Positions 1-6,860 of a DNA stretch of 10,674 bases are shown piece by piece. The position numbers and the translations under genes were made by a program. A model generated the notes under the pieces. That model saw only the letters and a list, made by a program, of their open reading frames with translations, had not been told where the DNA came from and searched no databases. Positions within the stretch are counted from its first letter, which is position 1; each line of letters opens with the position of its first letter. Source of the stretch: Dehalococcoidia bacterium (GTDB lineage Bacteria; Chloroflexota; Dehalococcoidia; GIF9; AB-539-J10); NCBI GenBank assembly GCA_004377135.1, contig SOHS01000178.1, positions 1 to 10,674 of the forward strand, written 5' to 3'.

Positions 1-2078
1 GAGATACCCCGATTTAAGTCTTCTGTTACAGCTGAGAGCAGGTCGCTCAGGCGCAAGACTCTTATTCCTTCGTCTTCTACTATACGGTACGGGTAGTTTT
101 TCTGAACATGGACATAATCTTCTTCATAGGCAGCCATTTCCAGTTCCACCGCCGCCTGTCCTTCGTAATCTATTTCGCCCCTTATGTCCAACAGGGCTGA
201 TATGGAATCAAAAAGGCGTCCCATGCTTGAGGTAAGCGGTGAATTTATCCGTCTTTCTATCTGGCGTCTGATGACCTCCATTTCAATTTCAGTAACTCTC
301 CCGATAGAAGACAGTTGAGATTGCTTCGCTCCGCTCGCAATGACAGCATCGAGGGCATCTTCCCTTAATAGAGTGAGAATATAGCCGATGGCCGTGCGAT
401 AGGGTCGTTTTATGGCGGCGGCTCCTCCGGGCAAGGGCAGATATTCCAGATGCCCCACCCTTTTATAACTACGGTAGTCGGCGACCAGGAATTCCCCTCC
501 CCAGATATTTCCATCGGCACCCATCCCCGTACCATCGAAGGCAACGCCTATTACCGTGGACTCCAGTCCATTGTCAGCCATGCAACTGGCGATATGGGCG
601 TGGTGGTGCTGCACGGGAACAATCTTCATGCCGGACTCACGTAACTCCCGTGCATATTTAGTGGCCAAATAATCGGGGTGAAGGTCATGGGCAATGATTT
701 CAGGCTCTATACGAAAAAGTTCTTTATACAGGGATATAGTGCTGTCGAAATGCTCCAGCGTTTCCATATTCTCCATATCACCGATATGCTGCGATAAGAA
801 GGCATAATTATCTTTGGTCAGGCAGAAAGTATTTTTCTCCTCAGCGCCACAACCAAGCACCTGCTTAACCTCAAATGGGAGGCGGATGGGATAGGGAGCA
901 TAGCTGCGCGCCCGCCTTACAAGCTGGCTTGTGCCCCTTTCTACCATGGCTACGCTGTCGTCATAACGGGAATAGATATCTCGATTATGGATTAGAAAGT
1001 AATCGGCGATACCGGAAAGCCTCCGTAAAGCTTCATCATTATCTCTAGCGATAGGCTCTTCACTGAGATTACCGCTGGTCATTACCAAAGGCAAATCCGT
1101 ATCCCTTAGCAATATGTGGTGAAGTGGTGTATAGGGCAGCATAACCCCTAGGAACCGTAAATTGGGTGCTACCTCCGGAGACACAGAAGAGTCCTCCCTC
1201 CACTTCACGAGCACGATGGGGCTTTGAGGTGAGGTAAGTAAATCTTCTTCTTCTGGCGAGACATAGCAATGCCTTTTAGCTTTGTCTATATCGGTTACCA
1301 TTATGGCAAAGGGCTTGGAGGAGCGCTTCTTCCTCCGCCGCAACGTCTTGACTACGGTATCGTTCGTGGCATCGCAAGCCAGGAGAAAACCCCCTAATCC
1401 TTTAATAGCCAAGATTTTCCCTTTCTTAAGAAGCTGACTGGCAGCAGCTATAGGATTCGACTCGGTTACCAGATTGCCCTGGTTATCAACCAGCTCGACC
1501 TGGGGACCGCATCTTGGGCAGGCGTTGGGCTGGGCATGGAAGCGGCGGTCCAAGGGATTATCATATTCCGCCTGGCATTGTGAGCACATTTGGAAGGAGC
1601 GCATAGTTGTTTTGGGGCGGTCATAGGGCATATCCTCAATTATGGTAAAGCGCGGGCCACAATTGGTGCAGTTGGTAAAGGGATAGTGGTAGCGGCGGTC
1701 TTCAGGATTTAGTAACTCATCGAGGCAAGGCTGGCAGATAGCAACATCCGGAGAGATAAGCTGGTATTTCCCTTCCTGTGCCTGGCTATGCCGAATTTCA
1801 AAGTTTTTATAGTGGCGGGGAGGGTTATACTCGATATTTACGTTCTCAATGTGAGCTAGTGGTGGAGCTTCTGTCTCGAGCTCTCGCACGAATTGCTCAA
1901 CAGCTTTTGCTTCACCTTCTACTTCAATCTTGACATCCTCCGAAGTGTTGTAAACCCATCCCTTGAGGTTGTGTTCTACCGCCAGTCCATAGACGAAAGG
2001 CCGGAATCCGACGCCCTGAACAATGCCACGGACGCTAATAGAAGCTAATTTGAGGGATTGCCTTGTTGCTTTTGACAT
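1..2078 (-). CDS. hypF: Carbamoyltransferase HypF, [NiFe]-hydrogenase maturation (3' end cut by window edge)
   Basis: HypF converts carbamoyl phosphate to carbamoyl-adenylate and transfers the carbamoyl group to the HypE C-terminal cysteine, the first step in making the CN ligands of the [NiFe] site; it acts in the cytoplasm. My translation from ATG 2078 gives 692 full codons with no stop or frameshift. The order is canonical: acylphosphatase domain (about 10-95, VRGIVQGVGFRPFVY at 16-30); double zinc finger (four CxxC pairs at C115/118, C137/140, C165/168, C187/190); YrdC-like domain (about 205-390, with KRSSKPFAIM, VMTSGNLSEEPI at 332-343 and LVRRARSYAP at 386-395); and Kae1-like domain (from about 405, HDLHPDY at 464-470, HHHAHIASCM at 491-500, FDGTGMGADG at 514-523). 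Roughly 70-80 C-terminal residues are missing beyond base 1. An in-frame ATG at 2090 would add four residues (MGLY); neither start has a strong Shine-Dalgarno, and I chose 2078 by fit to family N-termini. Residues 578-588 are encoded by a repeat-like sequence. Confidence 0.95.
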   Translation of the reverse strand, partial: MSKATRQSLKLASISVRGIVQGVGFRPFVYGLAVEHNLKGWVYNTSEDVKIEVEGEAKAVEQFVRELETEAPPLAHIENVNIEYNPPRHYKNFEIRHSQAQEGKYQLISPDVAICQPCLDELLNPEDRRYHYPFTNCTNCGPRFTIIEDMPYDRPKTTMRSFQMCSQCQAEYDNPLDRRFHAQPNACPRCGPQVELVDNQGNLVTESNPIAAASQLLKKGKILAIKGLGGFLLACDATNDTVVKTLRRRKKRSSKPFAIMVTDIDKAKRHCYVSPEEEDLLTSPQSPIVLVKWREDSSVSPEVAPNLRFLGVMLPYTPLHHILLRDTDLPLVMTSGNLSEEPIARDNDEALRRLSGIADYFLIHNRDIYSRYDDSVAMVERGTSQLVRRARSYAPYPIRLPFEVKQVLGCGAEEKNTFCLTKDNYAFLSQHIGDMENMETLEHFDSTISLYKELFRIEPEIIAHDLHPDYLATKYARELRESGMKIVPVQHHHAHIASCMADNGLESTVIGVAFDGTGMGADGNIWGGEFLVADYRSYKRVGHLEYLPLPGGAAAIKRPYRTAIGYILTLLREDALDAVIASGAKQSQLSSIGRVTEIEMEVIRRQIERRINSPLTSSMGRLFDSISALLDIRGEIDYEGQAAVELEMAAYEEDYVHVQKNYPYRIVEDEGIRVLRLSDLLSAVTEDLNRGI
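317..345. repeat. Dispersed-repeat-like palindromic sequence inside hypF
   Basis: On the coding strand it reads TGTCATTGCGAGCGGAGCGA followed by AGCAATCTC. It matches from memory the ATTGCGAG...CGAAGCAATCTC short palindromic repeat that is scattered, usually between genes, in many anaerobe genomes. Its ends form an inverted repeat (ATTGC / GCAAT) around a GCGAGCGGAGCGA core. Here it lies in the Kae1-like domain and is read in frame as AVIASGAKQSQ (residues 578-588). Only one copy is visible in this window, so calling it a dispersed repeat rests on recognition, not on counting copies. Confidence 0.6.
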
Positions 2079-2091
2079 ATACAACCCCATA

Positions 2092-2107
2092 AAAATCTTG
2101 CGATTTT
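2092..2107 (-). repeat. Perfect 6-bp hairpin with GCAA tetraloop just upstream of hypF
   Basis: On the minus strand the sequence is AAAATC-GCAA-GATTTT followed by a further T, directly before the alternative hypF ATG at 2090. The stem is a perfect 6 bp with a GNRA-type loop. The stem is AT-rich and its downstream T run is part of the stem, so it is a poor intrinsic terminator; it could instead influence hypF translation or be part of a repeat element. Function unknown. Confidence 0.35.
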
Positions 2108-2113
2108 CGTGGG

Positions 2114-2149
2114 ACCCCGCCTAATTTAAAATCAAAATTCGCCTGGGGT
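2114..2149. repeat. Imperfect inverted repeat in the gap between hdrA (661 aa) and hypF
   Basis: ACCCC (2114-2118) pairs with GGGGT (2145-2149) and AATTT (2123-2127) pairs with AAATT (2135-2139), separated by unpaired GCCT/CGCCT bulges. It lies about 45-80 bases past the stop of the 661-aa HdrA gene. No clear run of T follows on the minus strand, so a rho-independent terminator is not supported. The 115-base gap otherwise holds nothing recognisable apart from the small hairpin and the weak promoter candidate. Confidence 0.3.
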
Positions 2150-2152
2150 TAG

Positions 2153-2180
2153 TTTATAAGATGATTTCTGAGGAATGCAA
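2153..2180 (-). promoter_or_regulatory. Weak candidate sigma-70-type promoter for hypF
   Basis: Read on the minus strand, TTGCAT (2180-2175) and TATAAA (2158-2153) are separated by 16 bases. The -10 element is 5/6 to consensus, but the -35 is only 3/6. It is placed 75 bases before the hypF ATG in the only real gap of the gene run, which is why it is listed. AT-rich sequence gives such matches by chance, so hypF may also be read through from the operon upstream. Confidence 0.25.
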
Positions 2181-2193
2181 TATTTAATTAAAT

Positions 2194-4179
2194 CTATACT
2201 AACACGCCCTCAATTTCGGCCATAATTTCTTCGGTAGTAAAATGTCTGTGGGTAATTGCTCCGCTGGGACAAGCTGCGACACAGGTGCCACAGCCCTTGC
2301 ACAGTGCCTCATTGATATTAGAGACCTTCTTCTCATCGTCAAAAGAAATAGCACTATAAGGGCAGAGAAGATTACAGATTCGACACCCTGAGCAAAGATC
2401 TTCGTCGATAACTGCCGTGCTTGCCTCAAGCTCCACCTTGCCTTTGGTGATAACAGCTAGAACCTTGGCGGCTGCCGCCGAGGCTTGAGATACCGTGTCC
2501 GGGATATCCTTGGGACCCTGGCAACAACCCACAACGTAGATCCCATCAGTCCTGGTCGCCACTGGATCCAGCTTGGGATGGCGTTCCATAAGGAAGCCAT
2601 CAGCCTTGAGACTCACAGAGAACGTATGAGCCACTTCATCGGCATCTTGCTGCGGTTCAATAGCAGTGCAAAGGACGATCATATCAGCAGATACCTGGGT
2701 CACCTTGCCGCTATCTGGATCCTCCGCAGTGATAGCTAACTTGCCCCGGTCCGTCCCTTTTCCATTGGCGCTTGCGACCTGCTGAACCTTCCCCCGGACG
2801 AAGTTCGCCCCTTCCCCAACCAATCGCTCGTAGAAATCCTCATAATCCTTGCCAAAGCAGCGGATATCAGTAAATATCTGACAGACCTGGGCATCAGTCT
2901 TTTCTTTGATAAGGTGGGAGTGTTTTAAGGCATACATACAGCAGACTCGTGAGCAATAGTCATGAAACTCTTCATCGCGGCTGCCGACACAGTGGACAAT
3001 GGCCACGCTTCGGGGGACAGAGCCATCCTTGAGTTGAATATTACCACCAGTGGGACCAGTGGCATTACATAGCCTCTCGAACTCGAGTCCGGTGATAATG
3101 TCGTCAAATTTCCCGTAGCCGTACTGAGCAGCTACGGATGGGTCAAAGGTCTGAAAACCGGTAGCCAGGATGATATTACCTACCTCCACTTCTATTATCT
3201 TGTCCTCATCATCAAACTTAATAGCCCCTGCCTCACAGAATTTCTCACAGGCACGACACTTTCCCTTCTGGAAATACGCACAGTTCTCCCGATCAATGAT
3301 TGGGACATTGGGCACTGCCTGGGGAAATGGAATGTAAATGGCCTTCCTCTGTCCCAAACCCATTTCGAATTCGCTGGGTGCTTTCCAAGGGCATTTCCCC
3401 TGACAGACCCCACAACCAGTACACTTCTCCTCATCGACGTACCTGGCTTTCTTTCTGATCTTGGCCTTGAAGTTGCCGACATAGCCTGATAACTCTTCGA
3501 CCTCACTATAGGTTAGTAGCTCGACATAAGGATGCGAACCTAGCTCACTCATATTGGGGGTCAGGATACAGGCCGAGCAGTCTAATGTAGGGAAGGTCTT
3601 GTCCAGCTGAATCATATGTCCCCCAATGGACGGCTCTCGTTCCACTAAGTAAACCTTGTGACGAGAATTAGCGATCTGTAAGGCTGCTTGAATACCGGCA
3701 ATACCTCCACCCACCACCAGCGTGCTGGAATTTACCGGGACTTCTCTCACCTCAAGAGGCTCATGGAAGTAGACTCGCCGTACTGCTGCTTCCACTAGCG
3801 CCTTGGCTTTTTCGGTGGCTTTTTCGTGATCCGCGGTTACCCAGGAGCAATGCTCTCGAATATTAGCCATCTGGAATAAGTGACGGTTCAGCCCTGCCTG
3901 CTCACATGTTTTACGGAAGGTGGGTTCATGCATTGTGGGAGAGCAAGAGGCAACCACAACACGGTTTAAGTCCAACTCTTTGATATCCTGTTTTATCATC
4001 TCCTGCCCCGGCTCAGAGCACATAAACCGATAAACTCGGGCTGCCACCACTGAATCCAGATGCGAGGCATAGTCAGCTACCGCAGCCACATCTACCGTTC
4101 CAGCAATGTTAGTGCCACAATGGCAGATATATACTCCTGTCCTTACTTCATCCTTACTGCTTTTAGTTTCTTCTGTCAT
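2194..4179 (-). CDS. hdrA: HdrA-type FAD/iron-sulfur oxidoreductase, standard architecture (661 aa)
   Basis: HdrA is the flavin-bearing subunit of heterodisulfide reductase-type complexes, where FAD bifurcates electron pairs between ferredoxin and a second acceptor; it is cytoplasmic. The length is typical of the family. Visible parts: N-terminal HdrA domain (ICHCG, C19/C21; C54; ASCSPTMHE with C79; C111); FAD-binding Rossmann motif VVGGGIAGIQAAL (155-167) followed by LVEREPSIGGHM and the LDCSACILTP segment (C201, C204); inserted ferredoxin (C253/256/259/263 and C300-x7-C308-x2-C311-x3-C315); the HCVGSRDE and YCSRVCCM motifs (C409, C413, C414) with aligned K419; and a C-terminal two-cluster ferredoxin (C596/599/602/606 and C627/630/633/637, both ending CP). 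It is the last gene of the operon: its ATG overlaps the stop of the FlxA-like gene by 4 bases (ATGA), with GGAG at 4185-4188, 5 bases upstream. It is a paralogue of the 1111-aa protein at the operon start, without that protein's insert. Its acceptor partner (HdrB/C) is not in view. Confidence 0.93.
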   Translation of the reverse strand: MTEETKSSKDEVRTGVYICHCGTNIAGTVDVAAVADYASHLDSVVAARVYRFMCSEPGQEMIKQDIKELDLNRVVVASCSPTMHEPTFRKTCEQAGLNRHLFQMANIREHCSWVTADHEKATEKAKALVEAAVRRVYFHEPLEVREVPVNSSTLVVGGGIAGIQAALQIANSRHKVYLVEREPSIGGHMIQLDKTFPTLDCSACILTPNMSELGSHPYVELLTYSEVEELSGYVGNFKAKIRKKARYVDEEKCTGCGVCQGKCPWKAPSEFEMGLGQRKAIYIPFPQAVPNVPIIDRENCAYFQKGKCRACEKFCEAGAIKFDDEDKIIEVEVGNIILATGFQTFDPSVAAQYGYGKFDDIITGLEFERLCNATGPTGGNIQLKDGSVPRSVAIVHCVGSRDEEFHDYCSRVCCMYALKHSHLIKEKTDAQVCQIFTDIRCFGKDYEDFYERLVGEGANFVRGKVQQVASANGKGTDRGKLAITAEDPDSGKVTQVSADMIVLCTAIEPQQDADEVAHTFSVSLKADGFLMERHPKLDPVATRTDGIYVVGCCQGPKDIPDTVSQASAAAAKVLAVITKGKVELEASTAVIDEDLCSGCRICNLLCPYSAISFDDEKKVSNINEALCKGCGTCVAACPSGAITHRHFTTEEIMAEIEGVLV

Positions 4180-5009
4180 GGTTGCTCCAAAAACTGCGAA
4201 ATCTGCTCCAGGTTAAATACCGGACCATCCTGGCAAACATACTTTTCACCAATATTGCATCGGGCGCATTTACCCAGACCGCACTTCATTTTGGCCTCCA
4301 GAGTAGTGACTATCTGGTTATCCTTATAGCCCAAGTCCCTTAGCCTGGCCAGGGTAAATCGGATCATTATCGGTGGTCCGCAAACAATAGCAATGGCATT
4401 ACCCGGTGAAGGTGCCAATTCCTTCACTACATCGGGGACCAGGGCCACTCGACCTTTCCACTCTTCATCACCCCTGTCAACAGTGAGTTCCAATTTAGTT
4501 CCGGGTGCTTCCATCCATGTTGGGAACTCCGGTTGAAACACCAAGTCTTGAGGTGTTCGTGCCCCGTTTATGATCAACAACTCTTTGTAATCATCTCGCT
4601 GTTCCAGTATGCTGTTAATCACCGGACGTAATGGTGCCATCCCGATACCCCCACCGATGACTATCATATTCTTTCCTACATAATCTTCTAAGGGAAAGTA
4701 ATTGCCGAAGGGTCCCCGTACTCCCAGGGTATCTCCGGGCTCGAGTTCCTGTAAGGCTCTGGTTACTGTGCCTATACGCCGCACGGCGAATTCCAGGCCG
4801 TCTTTCTGCAAAGGCAAAGACACGATGCCAAAGGGCGCCTCTCCTTCTCCAAAGGCTGAGAGCAGGGCAAACTGCCCCGGCTTGTAGTCAAAGCCGGCTT
4901 TGATGTCAGGGTCTTCCAGTTCCACGCTTAGAAGCTTGATATCGGGAGTCAGCTGGGTAGCCGTCTTCAGAGTCGCTAGATAGGGAGTAAAAGGACTTTC
5001 AGGACCCAC
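4176..5009 (-). CDS. FAD/NAD(P)-binding [2Fe-2S] oxidoreductase, HydG/AsrB/FlxA/PyrK type (277 aa)
   Basis: This ferredoxin-NADP+ reductase-like protein moves electrons between NAD(P)H, FAD and a C-terminal [2Fe-2S] cluster. The N-terminal FAD barrel covers about 10-105 (YKPGQFALLSAFGEGEAPF at 42-60, RRIGTVTRAL at 77-86, GVRGPFGNYFP at 96-106). The NAD(P)-binding domain covers about 112-235 (VIGGGIGMAPLRPV at 117-130, CGPPIM at 210-215). The cluster-binding tail is C243-x4-C248-x2-C251-x7-C259. The same architecture occurs in the gamma subunit of sulfhydrogenase, anaerobic sulfite reductase B, PyrK and FlxA. With MvhD and HdrA alongside, and no sulfite reductase or hydrogenase subunit in view, the FlxA-like role (NADH entry into an Hdr complex) is the best reading; this is inference. 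Translation begins at GTG 5009, supported by an ideal GGAGG six bases upstream. The start overlaps the preceding gene by 11 bases, and the end overlaps the 661-aa hdrA by 4. Confidence 0.9.
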   Translation of the reverse strand: MGPESPFTPYLATLKTATQLTPDIKLLSVELEDPDIKAGFDYKPGQFALLSAFGEGEAPFGIVSLPLQKDGLEFAVRRIGTVTRALQELEPGDTLGVRGPFGNYFPLEDYVGKNMIVIGGGIGMAPLRPVINSILEQRDDYKELLIINGARTPQDLVFQPEFPTWMEAPGTKLELTVDRGDEEWKGRVALVPDVVKELAPSPGNAIAIVCGPPIMIRFTLARLRDLGYKDNQIVTTLEAKMKCGLGKCARCNIGEKYVCQDGPVFNLEQISQFLEQP

Positions 5010-5997
5010 TTTTAGCCTCCGTCACTTGCTTCAGGTTGCTTATGACCTCGCGAATGTCTATATTTACTGGACAGTCTCTAACACAGCGTCCGCAGCCAAC
5101 ACAGGCCACGTCCTGGAATTGCTCCGGGAAGTAAAGGAGCTTATGACAGAAGCGCTGCCGCAACCTCTCCCCCTTGGTAGTCCGGGGGTCATAACCCCCA
5201 GCCGTGAGGCTAAAGCCCGGGGACTGGCAGCTCTCCCAGCTCCGCACTCGTTCTACCTTTCCCTTATCAGCATAGTCCCGCATATCGAAGCAGTAGCAGG
5301 TGGGACAAACATAAGCACAGATGTTACAATGCAAGCAGCGGTCAGCGACTTGCTCCCAATAAGGATCATTGAAGAGTTCCCTCATTGCTGAGACGACTTC
5401 CTTGGTGGGAACAGCCTCAAGCTTGGGAGGAGCGGGTACTTTTCCTTTATACTCTGCCAAGCCCTTGGGCAGCAAGGCCTTTCCCTTCTCAGTAACAGCC
5501 TGAACAATGTAGCCATCCTCCCCTTCAGTAAGTAGTATATCCACGTTGCTGGGGTCATCAGGTGCACTACCCATACTGGTACAGAAACACTCCGGTTGTG
5601 CCTGACGACAGGCAAGACCGATAAGAGCTGTTCGACTGCGGCGTTCCCGATACAGGGCATCGCTTGGCTCTTGCAGGAAGGGACTGTCCATCAGGGCAAT
5701 GCCTCTAGCATCACATGGATGCAATCCAAAAATAACCGCATCACGTTCCACCTTTGTGGGAACCAGCTCGACCTTCCCATCATCTCTTTGTACCGAGAAG
5801 AGGGTCTCCGTGGGGGGCAGGAACCATCCTTTGGGTGAGAGCGCGGTGTTATTGAAATCAAAGACAACATCTTCCACCTGAGATATGGGTTGAAACGTTG
5901 TCTGCTCTTGAACGCGGACTGGAGCAATGACGACGTGCTCCTTGAGGAGTTCACCGAGCCAGCGAATTACGTCGTCCTTGGAGGCAAATAAGTTCAT
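4999..5997 (-). CDS. 4Fe-4S dicluster electron-transfer protein, HydB/AsrA/FlxB type (332 aa)
   Basis: This resembles the beta subunit of sulfhydrogenase and anaerobic sulfite reductase A, which relay electrons between the flavin subunit and the catalytic partner. The N-terminal half (about 1-200) carries FGLHPCDARGI (90-100, C95) and a cysteine-rich stretch with C130, C137 and C139. The ferredoxin-like half has C221-x2-C224-x2-C227-x3-C231-P-x-C234-x-C236, then C257 in WESCQSPGF, C284 in RFCHKLLYFPEQF, and a second cluster motif C299/302/305/309 ending CPVNIDI. The WESCQSPGF...RFCHKLLYFPEQF region is typical of this family. It forms a matched pair with the FlxA-like protein encoded next, as hydB-hydG and asrA-asrB do elsewhere. 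It overlaps the 288-aa gene by 4 bases (ATGA), and a GGAG lies 8 bases before its ATG. Its cysteine layout parallels the 288-aa neighbour, so the two look like diverged duplicates. Confidence 0.88.
   Translation of the reverse strand: MNLFASKDDVIRWLGELLKEHVVIAPVRVQEQTTFQPISQVEDVVFDFNNTALSPKGWFLPPTETLFSVQRDDGKVELVPTKVERDAVIFGLHPCDARGIALMDSPFLQEPSDALYRERRSRTALIGLACRQAQPECFCTSMGSAPDDPSNVDILLTEGEDGYIVQAVTEKGKALLPKGLAEYKGKVPAPPKLEAVPTKEVVSAMRELFNDPYWEQVADRCLHCNICAYVCPTCYCFDMRDYADKGKVERVRSWESCQSPGFSLTAGGYDPRTTKGERLRQRFCHKLLYFPEQFQDVACVGCGRCVRDCPVNIDIREVISNLKQVTEAKSGS
5016..5020 (-). promoter_or_regulatory. Shine-Dalgarno GGAGG that sets the GTG start of the FlxA-like gene
   Basis: GGAGG on the minus strand lies inside the last codons of the upstream 332-aa gene, six bases before GTG 5009. 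It supports GTG as the true start and implies translational coupling across the 11-base overlap. Confidence 0.75.
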
Positions 5998-6860
5998 TTT
6001 TCAAACTCCATTACTTCTTCCTTCTTAAAGGTGGCGAAGGGGGGTGCTTCTTCAGGGTCTAGCCCCGCCTGAAAGGCAAAAAGCTCCTTTACATCCTTCT
6101 CCAGCTTTCGGTTGAGCAGGCTCAAGGGGATGTCCACTGGGCAAACCCGTTCACACTCATTACAGCCGATGCAACGCCCCGCCAGGTGAAAGGATCGGAT
6201 GGTCTGCCACATATCGTTCTCTTCAGGGGCGATTCGGATGCCCACCCATAGGGGATCGAGTCTTTCGGCAAAGCACACCGGGCAATAACAGCCTGGACAG
6301 ACCTGACGGCAGGCATAGCAACGAATACAGCGGCCAAATTGCTCCAGCCAGAATTCCCTCCTGGTGGCAACGGACTTAGCCTCTTCCTCCGTAATGTCGG
6401 AATAGGTTTCCTCTTCGGCTTGTCTTTCAATCTCCCCTCCCGCCAGAAAGTCGTAGACCACCGGTTTAAATAACTGACAGGTTCGACACTTCGCCTGTAA
6501 TGTCTCGCTTTTGTGGTTCCAATTCGTTTCCACCATACCAGGACAGCCAACCCCGATAATAAATACATTGTCTCGCTCTATCTGTCCTTCATTCAACAAC
6601 AGGTTAATAGCCCGTGAGTCACAGGGTTTAACCACAACCGCTATCTTTTTACCTTTCTTATCCAGGAGATATTTAACCAGATTGTGAGCGCATGTCTCGT
6701 CGAAGATAAGCCGCTCTGTGTCAGAGGGGCTGTAAGCAAAGAGGGGACGAGAAGTAAGATCATCGCTCGCCCGTTCATAGCCAATGACACCCTCAACCGT
6801 CCCTTCCTTCAAAAGGTTGCGAGCCTTATCTCGAATCTGCTGGATTAACTCCTTATCCAT
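5994..6860 (-). CDS. 4Fe-4S dicluster protein, FlxC-like / distantly FrhB-like (288 aa)
   Basis: A soluble iron-sulfur protein with no signal peptide or membrane segment visible. The N-terminal part (about 20-130) has VIGYERASDDLTSRPL (25-40), VVKPCDSRAINLL (76-88, C80), GVGCPGM (C106) and CRTC (C125/C128). The C-terminal part has C178-x2-C181-x2-C184-x3-C188-P-x-C191-x-C193-x2-C196, then a classic C230/233/236/240-PVDI motif, giving at least two [4Fe-4S] sites. The KPCDSRA and CPGCYC motifs mirror HPCDARG and CPTCYC of the 332-aa neighbour. The N-terminal half recalls the F420-hydrogenase beta-subunit family, but no F420 use can be concluded. The ATG follows the TGA of the MvhD-like gene with no gap, with AAGGAG about 10 bases upstream. 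By position between MvhD and the HydB/HydG pair it fits FlxC of Hdr-Flox clusters: an electron relay from the flavoprotein unit to MvhD/HdrA (inferred). Confidence 0.8.
   Translation of the reverse strand: MDKELIQQIRDKARNLLKEGTVEGVIGYERASDDLTSRPLFAYSPSDTERLIFDETCAHNLVKYLLDKKGKKIAVVVKPCDSRAINLLLNEGQIERDNVFIIGVGCPGMVETNWNHKSETLQAKCRTCQLFKPVVYDFLAGGEIERQAEEETYSDITEEEAKSVATRREFWLEQFGRCIRCYACRQVCPGCYCPVCFAERLDPLWVGIRIAPEENDMWQTIRSFHLAGRCIGCNECERVCPVDIPLSLLNRKLEKDVKELFAFQAGLDPEEAPPFATFKKEEVMEFEK

Noticed and set aside
450..644. Plus-strand open frame of 64 codons at the left side
   Set aside because: Antisense to the conserved Kae1-like motifs of HypF (HHHAHIA, FDGTGMG), so it is a shadow.
1069..1269. 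Short minus-strand open frame suggesting hypF might be broken into pieces
   Set aside because: Translating from ATG 2078 gives one uninterrupted frame to the window edge with all HypF motifs; the short frame is simply another reading frame.
2086..2107. Intrinsic terminator for the six-gene operon
   Set aside because: The stem is only 6 bp and AT-rich, and no separate T tract follows it on the minus strand.
3195..3506. Minus-strand open frame of 103 codons within the 661-aa hdrA
   Set aside because: Out-of-frame shadow rich in Arg and Ser with no domain; it overlaps the inserted ferredoxin region of hdrA.
4176..5997. Anaerobic sulfite reductase AsrAB
   Set aside because: The two proteins share the AsrA/AsrB architecture, but no siroheme AsrC is beside them and the neighbours are MvhD and HdrA, which favours a Flx-like role.
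6122..6568. Minus-strand open frame of 148 codons within the 288-aa iron-sulfur gene
   Set aside because: It is a different frame of a gene whose cysteine motifs are clear in the chosen frame; the alternative translation has no coherent domain.
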